From M55B165 sp051744245 (GTDB taxonomy: Bacteria; Actinomycetota; Humimicrobiia; Humimicrobiales; Humimicrobiaceae): a DNA stretch of 38,108 nt. The translations under genes and the position numbers were made by a program. Where the stretch lies: contig JBNJCV010000011.1 in the NCBI GenBank assembly GCA_051744245.1, forward strand, positions 1-38,108. The letters run 5' to 3'. The notes under the pieces were generated by a model. That model was not told the DNA's origin. It did not search any database and saw nothing but the letters and a program-made list of their open reading frames with translations. The first letter of the stretch is position 1. Each line of letters begins with the position of its first letter. Of this stretch, positions 8,078-16,672 are shown in pieces.

Positions 8078-9166
8078 ATGAGAACTGGATCAATGAAACT
8101 TCCCCTGCATGGAGGAAAAGCTCCCTATTGGCTGTTTAACAGGATGAAAAAAATGGCAAGGGAAATACTGATATTAATGGTTTCAGAGCATGGAGCCGTG
8201 GAAGTCTTACAAAAAATATCGGACCCTCTATGGTTTCAGGCTTTAGGTTGTGTATTGGGTTTTGACTGGCATTCAAGCGGAGTTACAACCACTGTCTGTG
8301 GCGCTCTAAAAGAAGCGGCAAAAGGGCTTGAAAGAGACTTGGGGCTTTTTATTGCGGGAGGCAAGGGCGGCACTTCAAGAAAAACCCCCTCCGAGATAAC
8401 AGCTGCCTCCGAACTAATGGGAATCGATTTTAACCATCTTGTCTATAATAGCAAAATAGTGGCAAAAGTAGATAGCTCAGCCCTCCAGGATGGTTACCAG
8501 TTATACCACCATTGTTTCTTTTTTACCGGCGACGGCAAGAACTGGTCCGTGGTCCAGCAAGGGATGAACGATAGCAATAAGAGTGCGAGAAGATACCATT
8601 GGCTTAGCAATACAGTCAGGGATTTTACTACCGAGCCCCATAATGCCATATGCTGCAACCAGAAAAATGTAACCCTTAACCTTATTGACAAAGAAAGCAA
8701 GGCGGCAAAAAAAGCTATAACCCAAATTGCCACTGAAAAGCCCAAATTAATATTAAAAGACTTAAAGTCCCTTAAAAAATCCCAGGAAAAAAACTATTAC
8801 CTGCCCAAAAGGCATTATATCAAGTTAAACGACATGGAATTCAAAAGGCTGGATAGAGTATTTTCCAACACTTATAACAGAAAGCCTGAAAACTTTGAAA
8901 AGCTTATAGCTATAAAGGGGGTAGGCCCCAAAACGGTTAGAGCTTTAGCTCTGGTGTCAGAATTAATTTATGGCACAAAACACAGCATAAAAGACCCTGC
9001 CAGGTTTAGCTTTGCCCATGGGGGCAAGGACGGAATCCCCTACCCTGTAGACAGAGAGGAATATGACAGATCGATAGACATATTGCATAAAGCAGTAAAA
9101 GAAAGCAAGATCGGTAAAACTGATAAAGCCAAAGCAATAAAGAGGCTGGCAGACTTCTATGGATAA
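8078..9166 (+). CDS. DUF763 family protein, probable DNA-repair factor
   Basis: This 362-residue protein belongs to DUF763, a family mostly found in archaea and some thermophilic or deep-branching bacteria. The opening MRTGSMKLPLHGGKAPYWL is characteristic. Other conserved-looking blocks are LGCVLGFDWHSSGVTTT and the Gly-rich GGKGGTSRKTPSEI. Near the C-terminus IKGVGPKTVRALALVSELIYG (about 277-297) fits a helix-hairpin-helix, a non-specific DNA-binding element seen in glycosylases and polymerases. No catalytic motif is recognised, and no function is established to my knowledge. It sits between pcm and a PolX gene, overlapping the latter by eight bases, with nth after it, so translation is coupled to base-excision-repair genes. 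A role in DNA repair is inference from the hairpin and the neighbours. Confidence 0.85.
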   Translation: MRTGSMKLPLHGGKAPYWLFNRMKKMAREILILMVSEHGAVEVLQKISDPLWFQALGCVLGFDWHSSGVTTTVCGALKEAAKGLERDLGLFIAGGKGGTSRKTPSEITAASELMGIDFNHLVYNSKIVAKVDSSALQDGYQLYHHCFFFTGDGKNWSVVQQGMNDSNKSARRYHWLSNTVRDFTTEPHNAICCNQKNVTLNLIDKESKAAKKAITQIATEKPKLILKDLKSLKKSQEKNYYLPKRHYIKLNDMEFKRLDRVFSNTYNRKPENFEKLIAIKGVGPKTVRALALVSELIYGTKHSIKDPARFSFAHGGKDGIPYPVDREEYDRSIDILHKAVKESKIGKTDKAKAIKRLADFYG

Positions 9167-10886
9167 AAAAGAAATAAGTGAAATTTTAAAAGAGATATCA
9201 ACATTTTTAGAATTAAAAGATGAAAATCCCTTTAAAATCAGGGCTTACGAAAACGCAGCCAGGGCGCTTGAAGCCTCAAACATAAGCCTAACCCGGGATA
9301 CAAAAGTAAAAGACCTAGAAAGTATAAAAGGCATTGGGAAGAAAATAGCAGCTAAAATAAAAGAATTAATAGATACCGGCAACCTTAAGCTCTACCAGGA
9401 GCTTAAAGAAAGCATCCCTGAAGGCTTGGTTGACATGCTAAAAATACCCGGCCTGGGGCCAAAAAAAATAAAATATTTGTATGAAAATCTGGGTATAGAA
9501 AGCATTTCTGAGCTGGAGCTAGCCTGCAATGAAAATAAATTAATTGACCTGCCAAATTTTAGCCAAAAAACACAACAAAACATATTAAAGGGTATAAGCA
9601 TTGTAAAGCAATACCGGGGAAAATATCTTTATTCAGACTTTTTAGACCAGGCTGAAGAAATATTTAGCCAAATTGAGAAAAACAAATATGTTATTAGGGC
9701 AAGCATAGCTGGAAGCATGCGCCGCAAAAAGGAAATAGTAAGGGATATAGATATAGTAGCAAGCACCAACGATCCCACAAAATTAATGGAATTCTTCACA
9801 AGCCTAAACCAGGCCGAAAAAATAGTTGCCAGGGGAGACACCAAGTCAAGCATAATGCTTGAGTCAGGAATACAGGTGGATATAAGGGCAGTGGAAGATA
9901 ACCAGTACCCTTATGCTCTACACCATTTTACAGGCAGCAAGGAACATAACACTGCACTGAGATCTATGGCTAAAAAAACAGGCATGAAAATAAATGAGTA
10001 TGGGATATTTAAAGACAGCAAGCTCATAAAATGCAAAAATGAAAAAGAGCTGTTTAATTTGTTTTCAATGGAGTACATTCCACCTGAACTGAGGGAAAAT
10101 TTTGGGGAGATTGAAGCTGCAAAGAAAGGCAGCTTACCTAAGCTAATTGAGGCAGAAGACATTAAAGGCATTTTCCATATTCACACTAAATTTAGCGATG
10201 GCAGCATGAACATTAGGCAAGTATGCAAAAAGCTACAGGATATGGGAATGCAATATGCAGGCATAAGTGATCACAGTAAAACGGCAGCATATGCAAATGG
10301 CGTAAAAGACTCCGAAATAGATGACTACTTAAGGGAAATGGAATCTGCCGAACAGGATTTTAAAGGTTTTAGAATTTTTAAAGGTATAGAAGCAGACATA
10401 TTAGCAGATGGGAGCCTGGATTACAGCAGCAGGGTTTTAGAAAGGTTTGATTTTGTAATAGCTGCTATACACTCCAGTTTTAATATGCCGGAACAGGAAA
10501 TGACAGAAAGGATAATAAGAGCAATTGAAAACAAGTATACCACTATTCTGGCACATCCCTCCGGCAGGATACTCCTTGCCAGGGACCCCTACAAAGTAAA
10601 TATTACAAAAATTATAAATGCGGCTGCAAAAAACAGCGTAGACTTAGAATTAAATGCCAGTCCCCACCGCCTGGACCTTGATTGGAGAATGTTAAAATAT
10701 GCTAAAGAAAAAAATGTAAAAATATTTATAAACCCTGATGCTCACCACCTGGAAAATTTAAGTGACTACCGCTACGGAGTGTATATAGCAAGAAAAGGCT
10801 GGCTTGAAAAAAAAGATGTAATTAATACAATGGATTCTAAACAAATAGGTAATTATTTAAAAAAGAAAAAAAGGGAAGACAAATGA
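9159..10886 (+). CDS. polX: Family X DNA polymerase with PHP domain, canonical copy
   Basis: This 575-residue bacterial/archaeal PolX should fill short gaps in base excision repair. The N-terminal 8-kDa-like domain starts NPFKIRAYENAARALE, and two helix-hairpin-helix motifs (GIGKKIAAKI, PGLGPKKIKYL) are intact. The catalytic palm has GSMRRKKEIVRDIDIV (two Asp), VDIRAV (third Asp) and FTGSKEHN. The PHP domain (from about 340) has HIHTKFSDG, ISDHSK, GIEADI, IHSSF, AHPSG and NPDAH; the first motif is preceded by Phe rather than the usual Asp. It overlaps DUF763 by eight bases and nth by four (ATGA), so all three are translationally coupled. It differs clearly from the polymerase at 5586-7316, so the pair is not a recent duplication. 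Confidence 0.95.
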   Translation: MDKKEISEILKEISTFLELKDENPFKIRAYENAARALEASNISLTRDTKVKDLESIKGIGKKIAAKIKELIDTGNLKLYQELKESIPEGLVDMLKIPGLGPKKIKYLYENLGIESISELELACNENKLIDLPNFSQKTQQNILKGISIVKQYRGKYLYSDFLDQAEEIFSQIEKNKYVIRASIAGSMRRKKEIVRDIDIVASTNDPTKLMEFFTSLNQAEKIVARGDTKSSIMLESGIQVDIRAVEDNQYPYALHHFTGSKEHNTALRSMAKKTGMKINEYGIFKDSKLIKCKNEKELFNLFSMEYIPPELRENFGEIEAAKKGSLPKLIEAEDIKGIFHIHTKFSDGSMNIRQVCKKLQDMGMQYAGISDHSKTAAYANGVKDSEIDDYLREMESAEQDFKGFRIFKGIEADILADGSLDYSSRVLERFDFVIAAIHSSFNMPEQEMTERIIRAIENKYTTILAHPSGRILLARDPYKVNITKIINAAAKNSVDLELNASPHRLDLDWRMLKYAKEKNVKIFINPDAHHLENLSDYRYGVYIARKGWLEKKDVINTMDSKQIGNYLKKKKREDK

Positions 10887-11536
10887 AAAATAAGTACCAG
10901 CCTGCAATAGATAATATTGACAAAATAATCAAAACATTAGAAAAAGAATATCCTGACTCGACAGATACAACTTTAAATTACAATAATCCTTTCCAACTAC
11001 TTATAGCTACCATACTTGCAGCACAAAGTACTGATAAGCTAGTAAACAAGGTAACCCCAAAACTTTTTAAGAAGTACAGAAAGCCCGAAGATTTTGCAAA
11101 CGCAGAACTGGAAGAGCTTCAGGAAGATATTAAATCTACTGGTTTTTTCAGAAACAAAGCTAAAAGCATAAAAAATTGCTCTAGGGATATAGCAGGAAAA
11201 TTTCAGGGCAATGTCCCCCAAAACCTGGAAGATTTAACTTCCCTTTCTGGTGTGGGGAGAAAAACTGCTAATGTGGTTTTGGGTAATGCTTTTAAAAAAC
11301 AAGCAATTATAGTTGACACCCACATGAAAAGAATTTCCCGGAGATTAGGTCTTACCACAAATTCAGATCCTACAAAAATTGAATTTGACCTCATGGATTT
11401 AATCCCCAAAGGTAAATGGACTGATTTTTCCCATAAAATTGTCTCTTTTGGAAGGACTATTTGCCTGGGAAGGAACCCAAAATGCAATGTCTGTAAATTA
11501 TTAAAATACTGCAGGTTCGGCCAGGAAAATGCTTAA
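10883..11536 (+). CDS. nth: Endonuclease III
   Basis: This 217-residue DNA glycosylase/AP lyase removes oxidised pyrimidines and cuts the abasic site. The helix-hairpin-helix LSGVGRKTANVVLG contains catalytic Lys127, and VDTHMKRISRRLGL contains catalytic Asp145. The C-terminal 4Fe-4S motif is complete: C194, C201, C204 and C210 with C-x6-C-x2-C-x5-C spacing. Length matches the family. Its ATG overlaps the polX stop as ATGA, so a glycosylase/lyase and a gap-filling polymerase are made from one message. Its last four bases overlap the 3' end of a minus-strand 30-codon frame. No terminator is visible between the convergent units. Confidence 0.96.
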   Translation: MKNKYQPAIDNIDKIIKTLEKEYPDSTDTTLNYNNPFQLLIATILAAQSTDKLVNKVTPKLFKKYRKPEDFANAELEELQEDIKSTGFFRNKAKSIKNCSRDIAGKFQGNVPQNLEDLTSLSGVGRKTANVVLGNAFKKQAIIVDTHMKRISRRLGLTTNSDPTKIEFDLMDLIPKGKWTDFSHKIVSFGRTICLGRNPKCNVCKLLKYCRFGQENA

Positions 11537-11625
11537 AATTTTCTGACTTTTTCATCAATTAATGATATGCCAGCTATAATTAATAATAAAAAACCCAAAC
11601 CTAAAATAATAATCGTCTTTTTCAT
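11533..11625 (-). CDS. 30-residue membrane peptide coupled to nikR
   Basis: This short frame starts with an ATG that overlaps the nikR stop codon as ATGA (11622-11625), the arrangement used for coupled translation. The product starts MKKTIIILGLGFLLLIIAGI, a single hydrophobic helix after two lysines, and ends in a charged tail (DEKVRKF). This is the pattern of a small membrane protein with its tail outside or a tiny regulatory subunit. It ends inside the last codons of nth on the other strand. I recognise no family. The coupling argues that it is translated; chance cannot be excluded at this size. A nickel-related role is only suggested by position. Confidence 0.5.
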   Translation of the reverse strand: MKKTIIILGLGFLLLIIAGISLIDEKVRKF

Positions 11626-12038
11626 ATTCCTTTTCCTAAAGTTGATTTAGCTAAAGAAGCATGTTTTACCCCTTTTACTGACCTAAGTTCAGATTCAAGC
11701 TTATGGACTTCATCTATCTGGCCTTTAACAATTATTACCTCAAGGCACATCTTATGGTCAAGATGTATATGCTGGCTTGAGATTATCAATTTCTGGTGAT
11801 GATGCTGTATGTCAACCAAAATATCCATAAGGTCCCTTTTATGGTGATCGTAAACCATAATAATGGCCCCGGCGACTGCTTGGCTTTTCCCCAGCCATTC
11901 CTGTTCTACAAGCTCTTTTCTTATTAAATCCCTGATTGCTTCAGACCTGTTTTGGTAATTATTTTCCTTTATAAATCTATCAAATTTTTCAAGCAAGCTT
12001 TCTTCCATCGAGACGCCAAACCTTTTTAATATTTCCAT
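11622..12038 (-). CDS. nikR: Nickel-responsive regulator NikR
   Basis: This 138-residue nickel-sensing repressor has an N-terminal ribbon-helix-helix (RFGVSMEESLLEKFDRFI, NRSEAIRDLIRK) and a C-terminal ACT-like metal domain. The high-affinity nickel ligands line up with those of E. coli NikR: His79, His90, His92 and Cys98 in the segment IQHHH...QHIHLDHKMCLEV. A strong AGGAGA site precedes the ATG. It lies ten bases after the methyltransferase gene in a six-gene operon and overlaps a 30-codon membrane-peptide frame. No nickel transporter, hydrogenase or urease is in the window, so its regulon must lie elsewhere. Confidence 0.93.
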   Translation of the reverse strand: MEILKRFGVSMEESLLEKFDRFIKENNYQNRSEAIRDLIRKELVEQEWLGKSQAVAGAIIMVYDHHKRDLMDILVDIQHHHQKLIISSQHIHLDHKMCLEVIIVKGQIDEVHKLESELRSVKGVKHASLAKSTLGKGI

Positions 12039-12048
12039 GAATATTCTC

Positions 12049-12816
12049 CTATCCGCTTTTATGTAGCAATGCAGTTAAGCTAACATGCTTTTTTTCATCA
12101 AATTCACCCTGACCCCCGGGTCCCAGCAAACTGATTTCCTTATATCCGGCATTTTTAGCCATTTTTAAAAACAAATTTTTCCTTAAGGTGCAAAGGTAAG
12201 ATGTGTTCTTGAAAAAATCTATCACTTCTCCATCCATATTTAATACTATAAACAAAAAGTCAAATTTGGTTTTTATCCTCTGGTACTCAAAATGCTTAAG
12301 GGAAATATATCTTCTGCCATTATATTCAATAGACTTAGGCCGGTAGTAGTTATTGCTTTCTACTATTTTTTTATTAAAATTTAAAAACTGAAGAACAGCT
12401 ACGCCCCCGGCATTTAGCTTTTTTTTCATGTGCTTTAAAGCTAACTTAACCTTCCTCCTTGTTTTAAGCAAGGGTAAGGTATTGCCTACCGAGATTATCA
12501 GGTCAAATTTTCCTATGTCTAAATTATTTAAATCTTCAAAGCCGGCATTTATTAATTTAACCTTACTGGACTTTACAATCTTTTCCTCCGCGTATTTTAT
12601 ATTCTCTCCCAGCGGGTCCATTCCTACCAGTTCTGGTATATACCGGGACAAAAATTCAACATGATGCCCAGTCCCGCACCCGATATCCAGCATCCTTTTT
12701 ATTTTCTTTTCTCTCACTAACCCCAAGAAAAGGTTTTTTTCTTTTTGGAGCCTTGCCTTCCAGTTAACCTGTAAGTCATAAATTACTGGATCCACCCTAA
12801 AGTTTTTATTATCCAA
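12049..12816 (-). CDS. Class I SAM-dependent methyltransferase
   Basis: This 255-residue Rossmann-fold methyltransferase has the SAM-binding motif MLDIGCGTGHH (residues 42-52), the acidic strand-2 end GMDPLG, and a motif IV region KFDLIISVGNTL. The C-terminal half has no recognised substrate domain, so the substrate (small molecule, lipid or protein) is unknown. The likely start is TTG, directly overlapping the end of the YhaN-like gene by eight bases, with GGGGATAAAG in front serving as ribosome site. It belongs to the operon with the YhaN/YhaO-like pair and nikR. Confidence 0.85.
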   Translation of the reverse strand: MDNKNFRVDPVIYDLQVNWKARLQKEKNLFLGLVREKKIKRMLDIGCGTGHHVEFLSRYIPELVGMDPLGENIKYAEEKIVKSSKVKLINAGFEDLNNLDIGKFDLIISVGNTLPLLKTRRKVKLALKHMKKKLNAGGVAVLQFLNFNKKIVESNNYYRPKSIEYNGRRYISLKHFEYQRIKTKFDFLFIVLNMDGEVIDFFKNTSYLCTLRKNLFLKMAKNAGYKEISLLGPGGQGEFDEKKHVSLTALLHKSG

Positions 12817-15124
12817 CTTTATCCCCTATGGTTAGAATATTATTTGAAGAATATTGTTTAGCCAATTTTCTTATCTCATCTTTTACCGAAAAGTAAACAA
12901 TAGACCATCCCTGTGTCACCAGCTTATTCAAAACCTCAAATTGAGCTTCCAGCCTCTCCTCATCAGAATATATAAAAGCATCATCTACTATAAAAAAGGC
13001 AGGCGTATCTAAAATTTTTTCGGCCAATGCAACCCTTACTGCCATATACAATTGGTCATAAGCTCCCTTGCTTAGCTTGCTATCGGCCATGGTACTGCCG
13101 TTGCTGTTAACAACCATAACCTTTTTTTTATCAGCATCATAAAAAACTTTCTTATACTTGCTCAGGGTAATTTCTGAAAAATAGTCAGAAATACTTAAAT
13201 TTTCAAATAAGTCAGCTACCTTAATCTGCTCATCTCTTAGTATATCTTCAAATATACCTATAGCTTGTTTGGATATGCTATGTGCATCCTTAATTTTTTC
13301 AGCCTCTGACTTGAGGGATTGCAAAGCCATTTTTAAGCTGCTCAAATTATTAATCTTTAACTTATTTAAAAAATCTTCCGACACCAAGTTTAAATACCTT
13401 GACTCCAATTCTTTTATTTTGTAATTATGACCCTCAAGTTTTTTGGCTATTTCATCTTGTTCTAGCTGAAGGTTTTCAAGTTCCTTCTTTTTCTCCTCAT
13501 ATAACTGCTGATTGTAATCTTTATCAATTTTTCCTAATTTCTCCCTTGGTTTTGTTTTTTCAATGTTCTCTTTTAGAAAACCAATCTCTTCTTCCACAGC
13601 TTCTGCAGTTAAATTGCTAACCTCCAATTCTAATTTATCCATTATTAACCTGTAAGCCCTAAAAATTTCTGTTTCCAATTCCCTTTTTTTGTCTAGTTTC
13701 TGCCGATAAATATTGGTGTTTGCAATATTTAACTTGCCGATCTTATTATGGATACTGCCCTTTATCTCTTTTATTTCCCTCTCATTGTTCTTTAATTCGG
13801 CTACCAGTCTTTCTCTTTGTTTTTCATTGGCTTTCATTTCACTTTCAATGCTTCTCAAATTATTATCTAATATACTTTTGGTTTCTAAAAAGTTGCTGGC
13901 TGCAAGGGGAATTTCTTCAATCTCTGTTACCTTGATGCCCAAACTTAGAAAGCCATTTATAATCTCTTCTTCGCTCCGCTTAGCACTAAAAACTTTTTTC
14001 TGCCCTAAAAAATAAAGGACAAAGAAAACCACAAACATAATACCAAAAAATATGGGGGGAAAGGCATAAAATAAGTCATTAAATAAAAACAAGGGTATAA
14101 TGCTTATTCCCGATAAAGCTAGAAATATTATCATAAAAACTAAAGGCAGCCTTGAAGTTCTGGTTTTTTGTCCTTCTATACCCTGCGCTTTTTGCTCTAG
14201 CCTTACTACCTCCTTTTCCTTTTCCCTGTAGGGGGCCAGCTCAGAAGAAAGCTTTGCTGCTTCTTTTTTAAAGCTATCCTGCCTCTTCTCTAATCTCTCC
14301 AGGTCAGCATTGCAGCTTTTCTGTCTCTCTGAAAGGTTATTTAATTTATTATTAAAATCTATAAGCTGCTGGTATTCTTCTTCACTAAATGCATTATAAC
14401 CCTTATACTCCCCTAAAGTGCTTTTAAGCTTCTTGAAAAGTTCCTTCAATTCCAAATAATTTTTATGTTTCAAATTTATTTCTGCAATGGATATTTCTTT
14501 TTTAAGCTCCCTTATTTTCTGGTTTATCTTAAGCTGTTCCAACTCCAAACTGTCTAAGCCATTTTCTTCCACCTCTTTTATATACTCTCCTATATCCTTA
14601 ATTAATTCCCTGCAATCTGTTAATCTACTCTTTATTTTACCGTAACCCTTTTTATCTGAAAGATCTGCATCACTGGATGCAGAAGTTAGCTTGCCATAAT
14701 TCATTAATTCAGTCATCAATTTGTTAATTTTTTCCGTCTCCAGCCCAGTTAGCCTGTCTGTGATTTTATTAAAATAAGCATCCTCTTCCCTTATAGTTAA
14801 ATCGCTATTTCTTATCACAAAAATATTCCTTAAATCCGTGGAATCTATGCGGGCATACTTGCTTAGACTTAGTTCCTTATCCAGCTTTATTTCATCATTA
14901 TTGTTATCCTCTAATACCAGGTAACCTTCTGGAAACTCTTCCACCCTATCTATCCCGTCAAATTCTTTAATTTTTTTGCCAAGCATTATCTTTAGCAAAG
15001 CATCTATGGTTAGGGTCTTTCCTGCTTCGTTTTTTCCATAAATTACCTGGATACCTTTCCCTATATCCAGCCTTATATCTCTAAGCGGCCCATACCTGTT
15101 TATTAAGATTTTCTTTAATCTCAT
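12809..15124 (-). CDS. YhaN/Rad50-like ATPase with membrane helices
   Basis: This 771-residue SMC/Rad50-type ATPase resembles YhaN (COG4717). Walker A is GKNEAGKT (30-37) after an N-terminal RYGPLRDIRLDI. A long coiled coil follows (about 170-310). A hydrophobic hairpin of two membrane helices, starting LPLVFMIIFLALSGIS, interrupts the coil near its centre. A second coil and the C-terminal head follow, with signature LSKGAYDQL (near 684-692) and Walker B FFIVDDAF (about 710-717). The mid-coil membrane hairpin replaces the zinc hook of true Rad50/SbcC and is characteristic of YhaN. It should pair with the phosphoesterase encoded three bases upstream to make a membrane-tethered nuclease complex. 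The function of such complexes is poorly known; DNA-end processing is inferred. Confidence 0.88.
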   Translation of the reverse strand: MRLKKILINRYGPLRDIRLDIGKGIQVIYGKNEAGKTLTIDALLKIMLGKKIKEFDGIDRVEEFPEGYLVLEDNNNDEIKLDKELSLSKYARIDSTDLRNIFVIRNSDLTIREEDAYFNKITDRLTGLETEKINKLMTELMNYGKLTSASSDADLSDKKGYGKIKSRLTDCRELIKDIGEYIKEVEENGLDSLELEQLKINQKIRELKKEISIAEINLKHKNYLELKELFKKLKSTLGEYKGYNAFSEEEYQQLIDFNNKLNNLSERQKSCNADLERLEKRQDSFKKEAAKLSSELAPYREKEKEVVRLEQKAQGIEGQKTRTSRLPLVFMIIFLALSGISIIPLFLFNDLFYAFPPIFFGIMFVVFFVLYFLGQKKVFSAKRSEEEIINGFLSLGIKVTEIEEIPLAASNFLETKSILDNNLRSIESEMKANEKQRERLVAELKNNEREIKEIKGSIHNKIGKLNIANTNIYRQKLDKKRELETEIFRAYRLIMDKLELEVSNLTAEAVEEEIGFLKENIEKTKPREKLGKIDKDYNQQLYEEKKKELENLQLEQDEIAKKLEGHNYKIKELESRYLNLVSEDFLNKLKINNLSSLKMALQSLKSEAEKIKDAHSISKQAIGIFEDILRDEQIKVADLFENLSISDYFSEITLSKYKKVFYDADKKKVMVVNSNGSTMADSKLSKGAYDQLYMAVRVALAEKILDTPAFFIVDDAFIYSDEERLEAQFEVLNKLVTQGWSIVYFSVKDEIRKLAKQYSSNNILTIGDKVG

Positions 15125-15127
15125 CTG

Positions 15128-16177
15128 TTACCTGCTATATCTTATTTTAGAAAACGATAATTTTACAATCCTATCAATTTCACCTTTATTACTAGCATTT
15201 AAATCCAAATTTTCTAACTTTTCCCTGAATTTCTTATACAGGGGGTCCGTTATTACCTCGCTTACATCCCTATACCTGTAATCTACGTTTATGCTATCCC
15301 TATATCTTCCTAATAGTTTATCAATTTCCCTTTTTAAGCTTTTTTCGCCACTGCTTATAAAGCCATCAATAATAAGGGTTAGCCTGGTAAAATTAAAATC
15401 ATATTCCTTGATTTTTTCTTTTAAAACCTCTAGGGTTTCAGCTTCTTTTTCCGGTTCAAACAAAAGATAAAGAGTTTCATAATATACGCTGTTCAAATTT
15501 ATTGCCCTTACTGTATCTTTAGCAGTATCAATTAAAGCTACATTTCTTATGCCGGTTTCTTTCCTGGTGACAGAAACTGGGCTGCCGGGATAAATAAATT
15601 TGCTGCTGTCCGAAATTTTGTTTAATACAAATCTACTATGAAAATGACCGGCTAGTATATAGTCTAGGTTAAGATCTGCAAGCACCTTGGAGCTAACCGG
15701 AAGATAAGCTTCGCTTTTTTCCTGGCTTTCCTCAAATTCGCCCATATCCAGTGAGCAATGCAACAGCAGTATATTGGTTTTTTTAGGACCCATTTCTTTT
15801 TTGATGTCAAATAATAATTCATTAAAACTCTGGTTATAATACGGGACAGCTATTACCCTCACCCCTTTAAAATCTATAACATCAAAAGGTCTCCCGGTAA
15901 TTACCTCAAGTGAATCACCAAAGAACAGGTCCTCAGGATAAGAACCGTAGTCATGGTTGCCAGGAATTAAGCATACTCTGAAAGGAAGTGAGGAAAATTT
16001 TTTCCTTAACTCAGGCCTGTAATGCTGGGCATCCTTCCTGCTATCAAAAAAGTCCCCGGCGAATAGCAATAAATCTGCCTTCACCTCCCCGGATATCCTT
16101 AATATTTCATCCAAAGCGCCGATTCTTTCAGGATATTTTGCATTTAGATGTAAATCTGAGCTATGTATTATCTTCAA
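15128..16177 (-). CDS. SbcD/YhaO-like metallophosphoesterase
   Basis: This 349-residue two-metal phosphoesterase of the Mre11/SbcD/YhaO group is the likely nuclease partner of the adjacent ATPase. All five metal motifs are present: SSDLHL (D8, H10), FAGDFFD (D42), PGNHDYG (N74, H75), LLHCSL (H140) and LAGHFHSRF (H178, H180). The C-terminal 120 residues are the usual capping/partner-binding region. The start is TTG at 16177: it gives the canonical MKIIHSSDLHL opening, and no ATG lies nearby in frame. It overlaps the thioesterase gene by 17 bases and ends three bases before the ATPase gene. Confidence 0.92.
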   Translation of the reverse strand: MKIIHSSDLHLNAKYPERIGALDEILRISGEVKADLLLFAGDFFDSRKDAQHYRPELRKKFSSLPFRVCLIPGNHDYGSYPEDLFFGDSLEVITGRPFDVIDFKGVRVIAVPYYNQSFNELLFDIKKEMGPKKTNILLLHCSLDMGEFEESQEKSEAYLPVSSKVLADLNLDYILAGHFHSRFVLNKISDSSKFIYPGSPVSVTRKETGIRNVALIDTAKDTVRAINLNSVYYETLYLLFEPEKEAETLEVLKEKIKEYDFNFTRLTLIIDGFISSGEKSLKREIDKLLGRYRDSINVDYRYRDVSEVITDPLYKKFREKLENLDLNASNKGEIDRIVKLSFSKIRYSR

Positions 16178-16601
16178 TTTCTTTTAAAATAGGCAATTTG
16201 TCTTTTTTTAAATAGGCAGTTGCCTGGCAAGAAGCAACTGTATCATTTAAGCTATTTCTTACGATTATATTGTAAACAGAAATTTTCTTCCCCCTGCTTA
16301 TCTGGGTAGCTTCCGCTGTAAGGGTCTGCCCTGCCCTTGTTGGCTTAATATAATTTATGGACATGGATAATGCAACTGCAATATTACCATAAGAGTTTGC
16401 AGCTGAACCAAAAGCAACGTCAACTAAAGAGAAAATTGCTCCCCCATGAGTAATTGAAAAAATATTATTGTATTTTTTATCAGCCTTCATCTCTACCACC
16501 GAATGGCCTTCCTCAAGCTTTAAAACCTTTATGTTCAATAAATTGACATAAGGCTCTTTTTCTACAAATTTTTTAATTAATTCTAATTGGCTGTTGCCCA
16601 T
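16161..16601 (-). CDS. PaaI-type hotdog thioesterase
   Basis: This 146-residue single-domain hotdog acyl-CoA thioesterase fits the PaaI family. The signature THGGAIFSLVDVAFGSAAN holds the conserved HGG and the catalytic-type Asp, followed by NYIKPTRAGQTLTAEA. Likely substrates are aryl- or short acyl-CoA esters; nothing nearby narrows this. A good ribosome site (AAAGAGGT) precedes the ATG. It is the first gene of the minus-strand operon, and its 3' end overlaps the phosphoesterase gene by 17 bases. Its link to the nuclease pair may be only one of shared transcription. Confidence 0.9.
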   Translation of the reverse strand: MGNSQLELIKKFVEKEPYVNLLNIKVLKLEEGHSVVEMKADKKYNNIFSITHGGAIFSLVDVAFGSAANSYGNIAVALSMSINYIKPTRAGQTLTAEATQISRGKKISVYNIIVRNSLNDTVASCQATAYLKKDKLPILKEIEDNT

Positions 16602-16612
16602 TTCTAACCTCT

Positions 16613-16640
16613 TTGTTTCTTTTTTATGTTATATTATAAT
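16613..16640 (+). promoter_or_regulatory. Candidate promoter for the MetH-activation-like gene
   Basis: TTGTTT (16613-16618), 16 bases, then TATAAT (16635-16640). The start codon is at 16673, preceded by an AGGGGAT ribosome site. The -10 is a perfect consensus match. Confidence 0.5.
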
Positions 16641-16672
16641 AATGAAAATTCACAATTAAATATAGGGGATAT

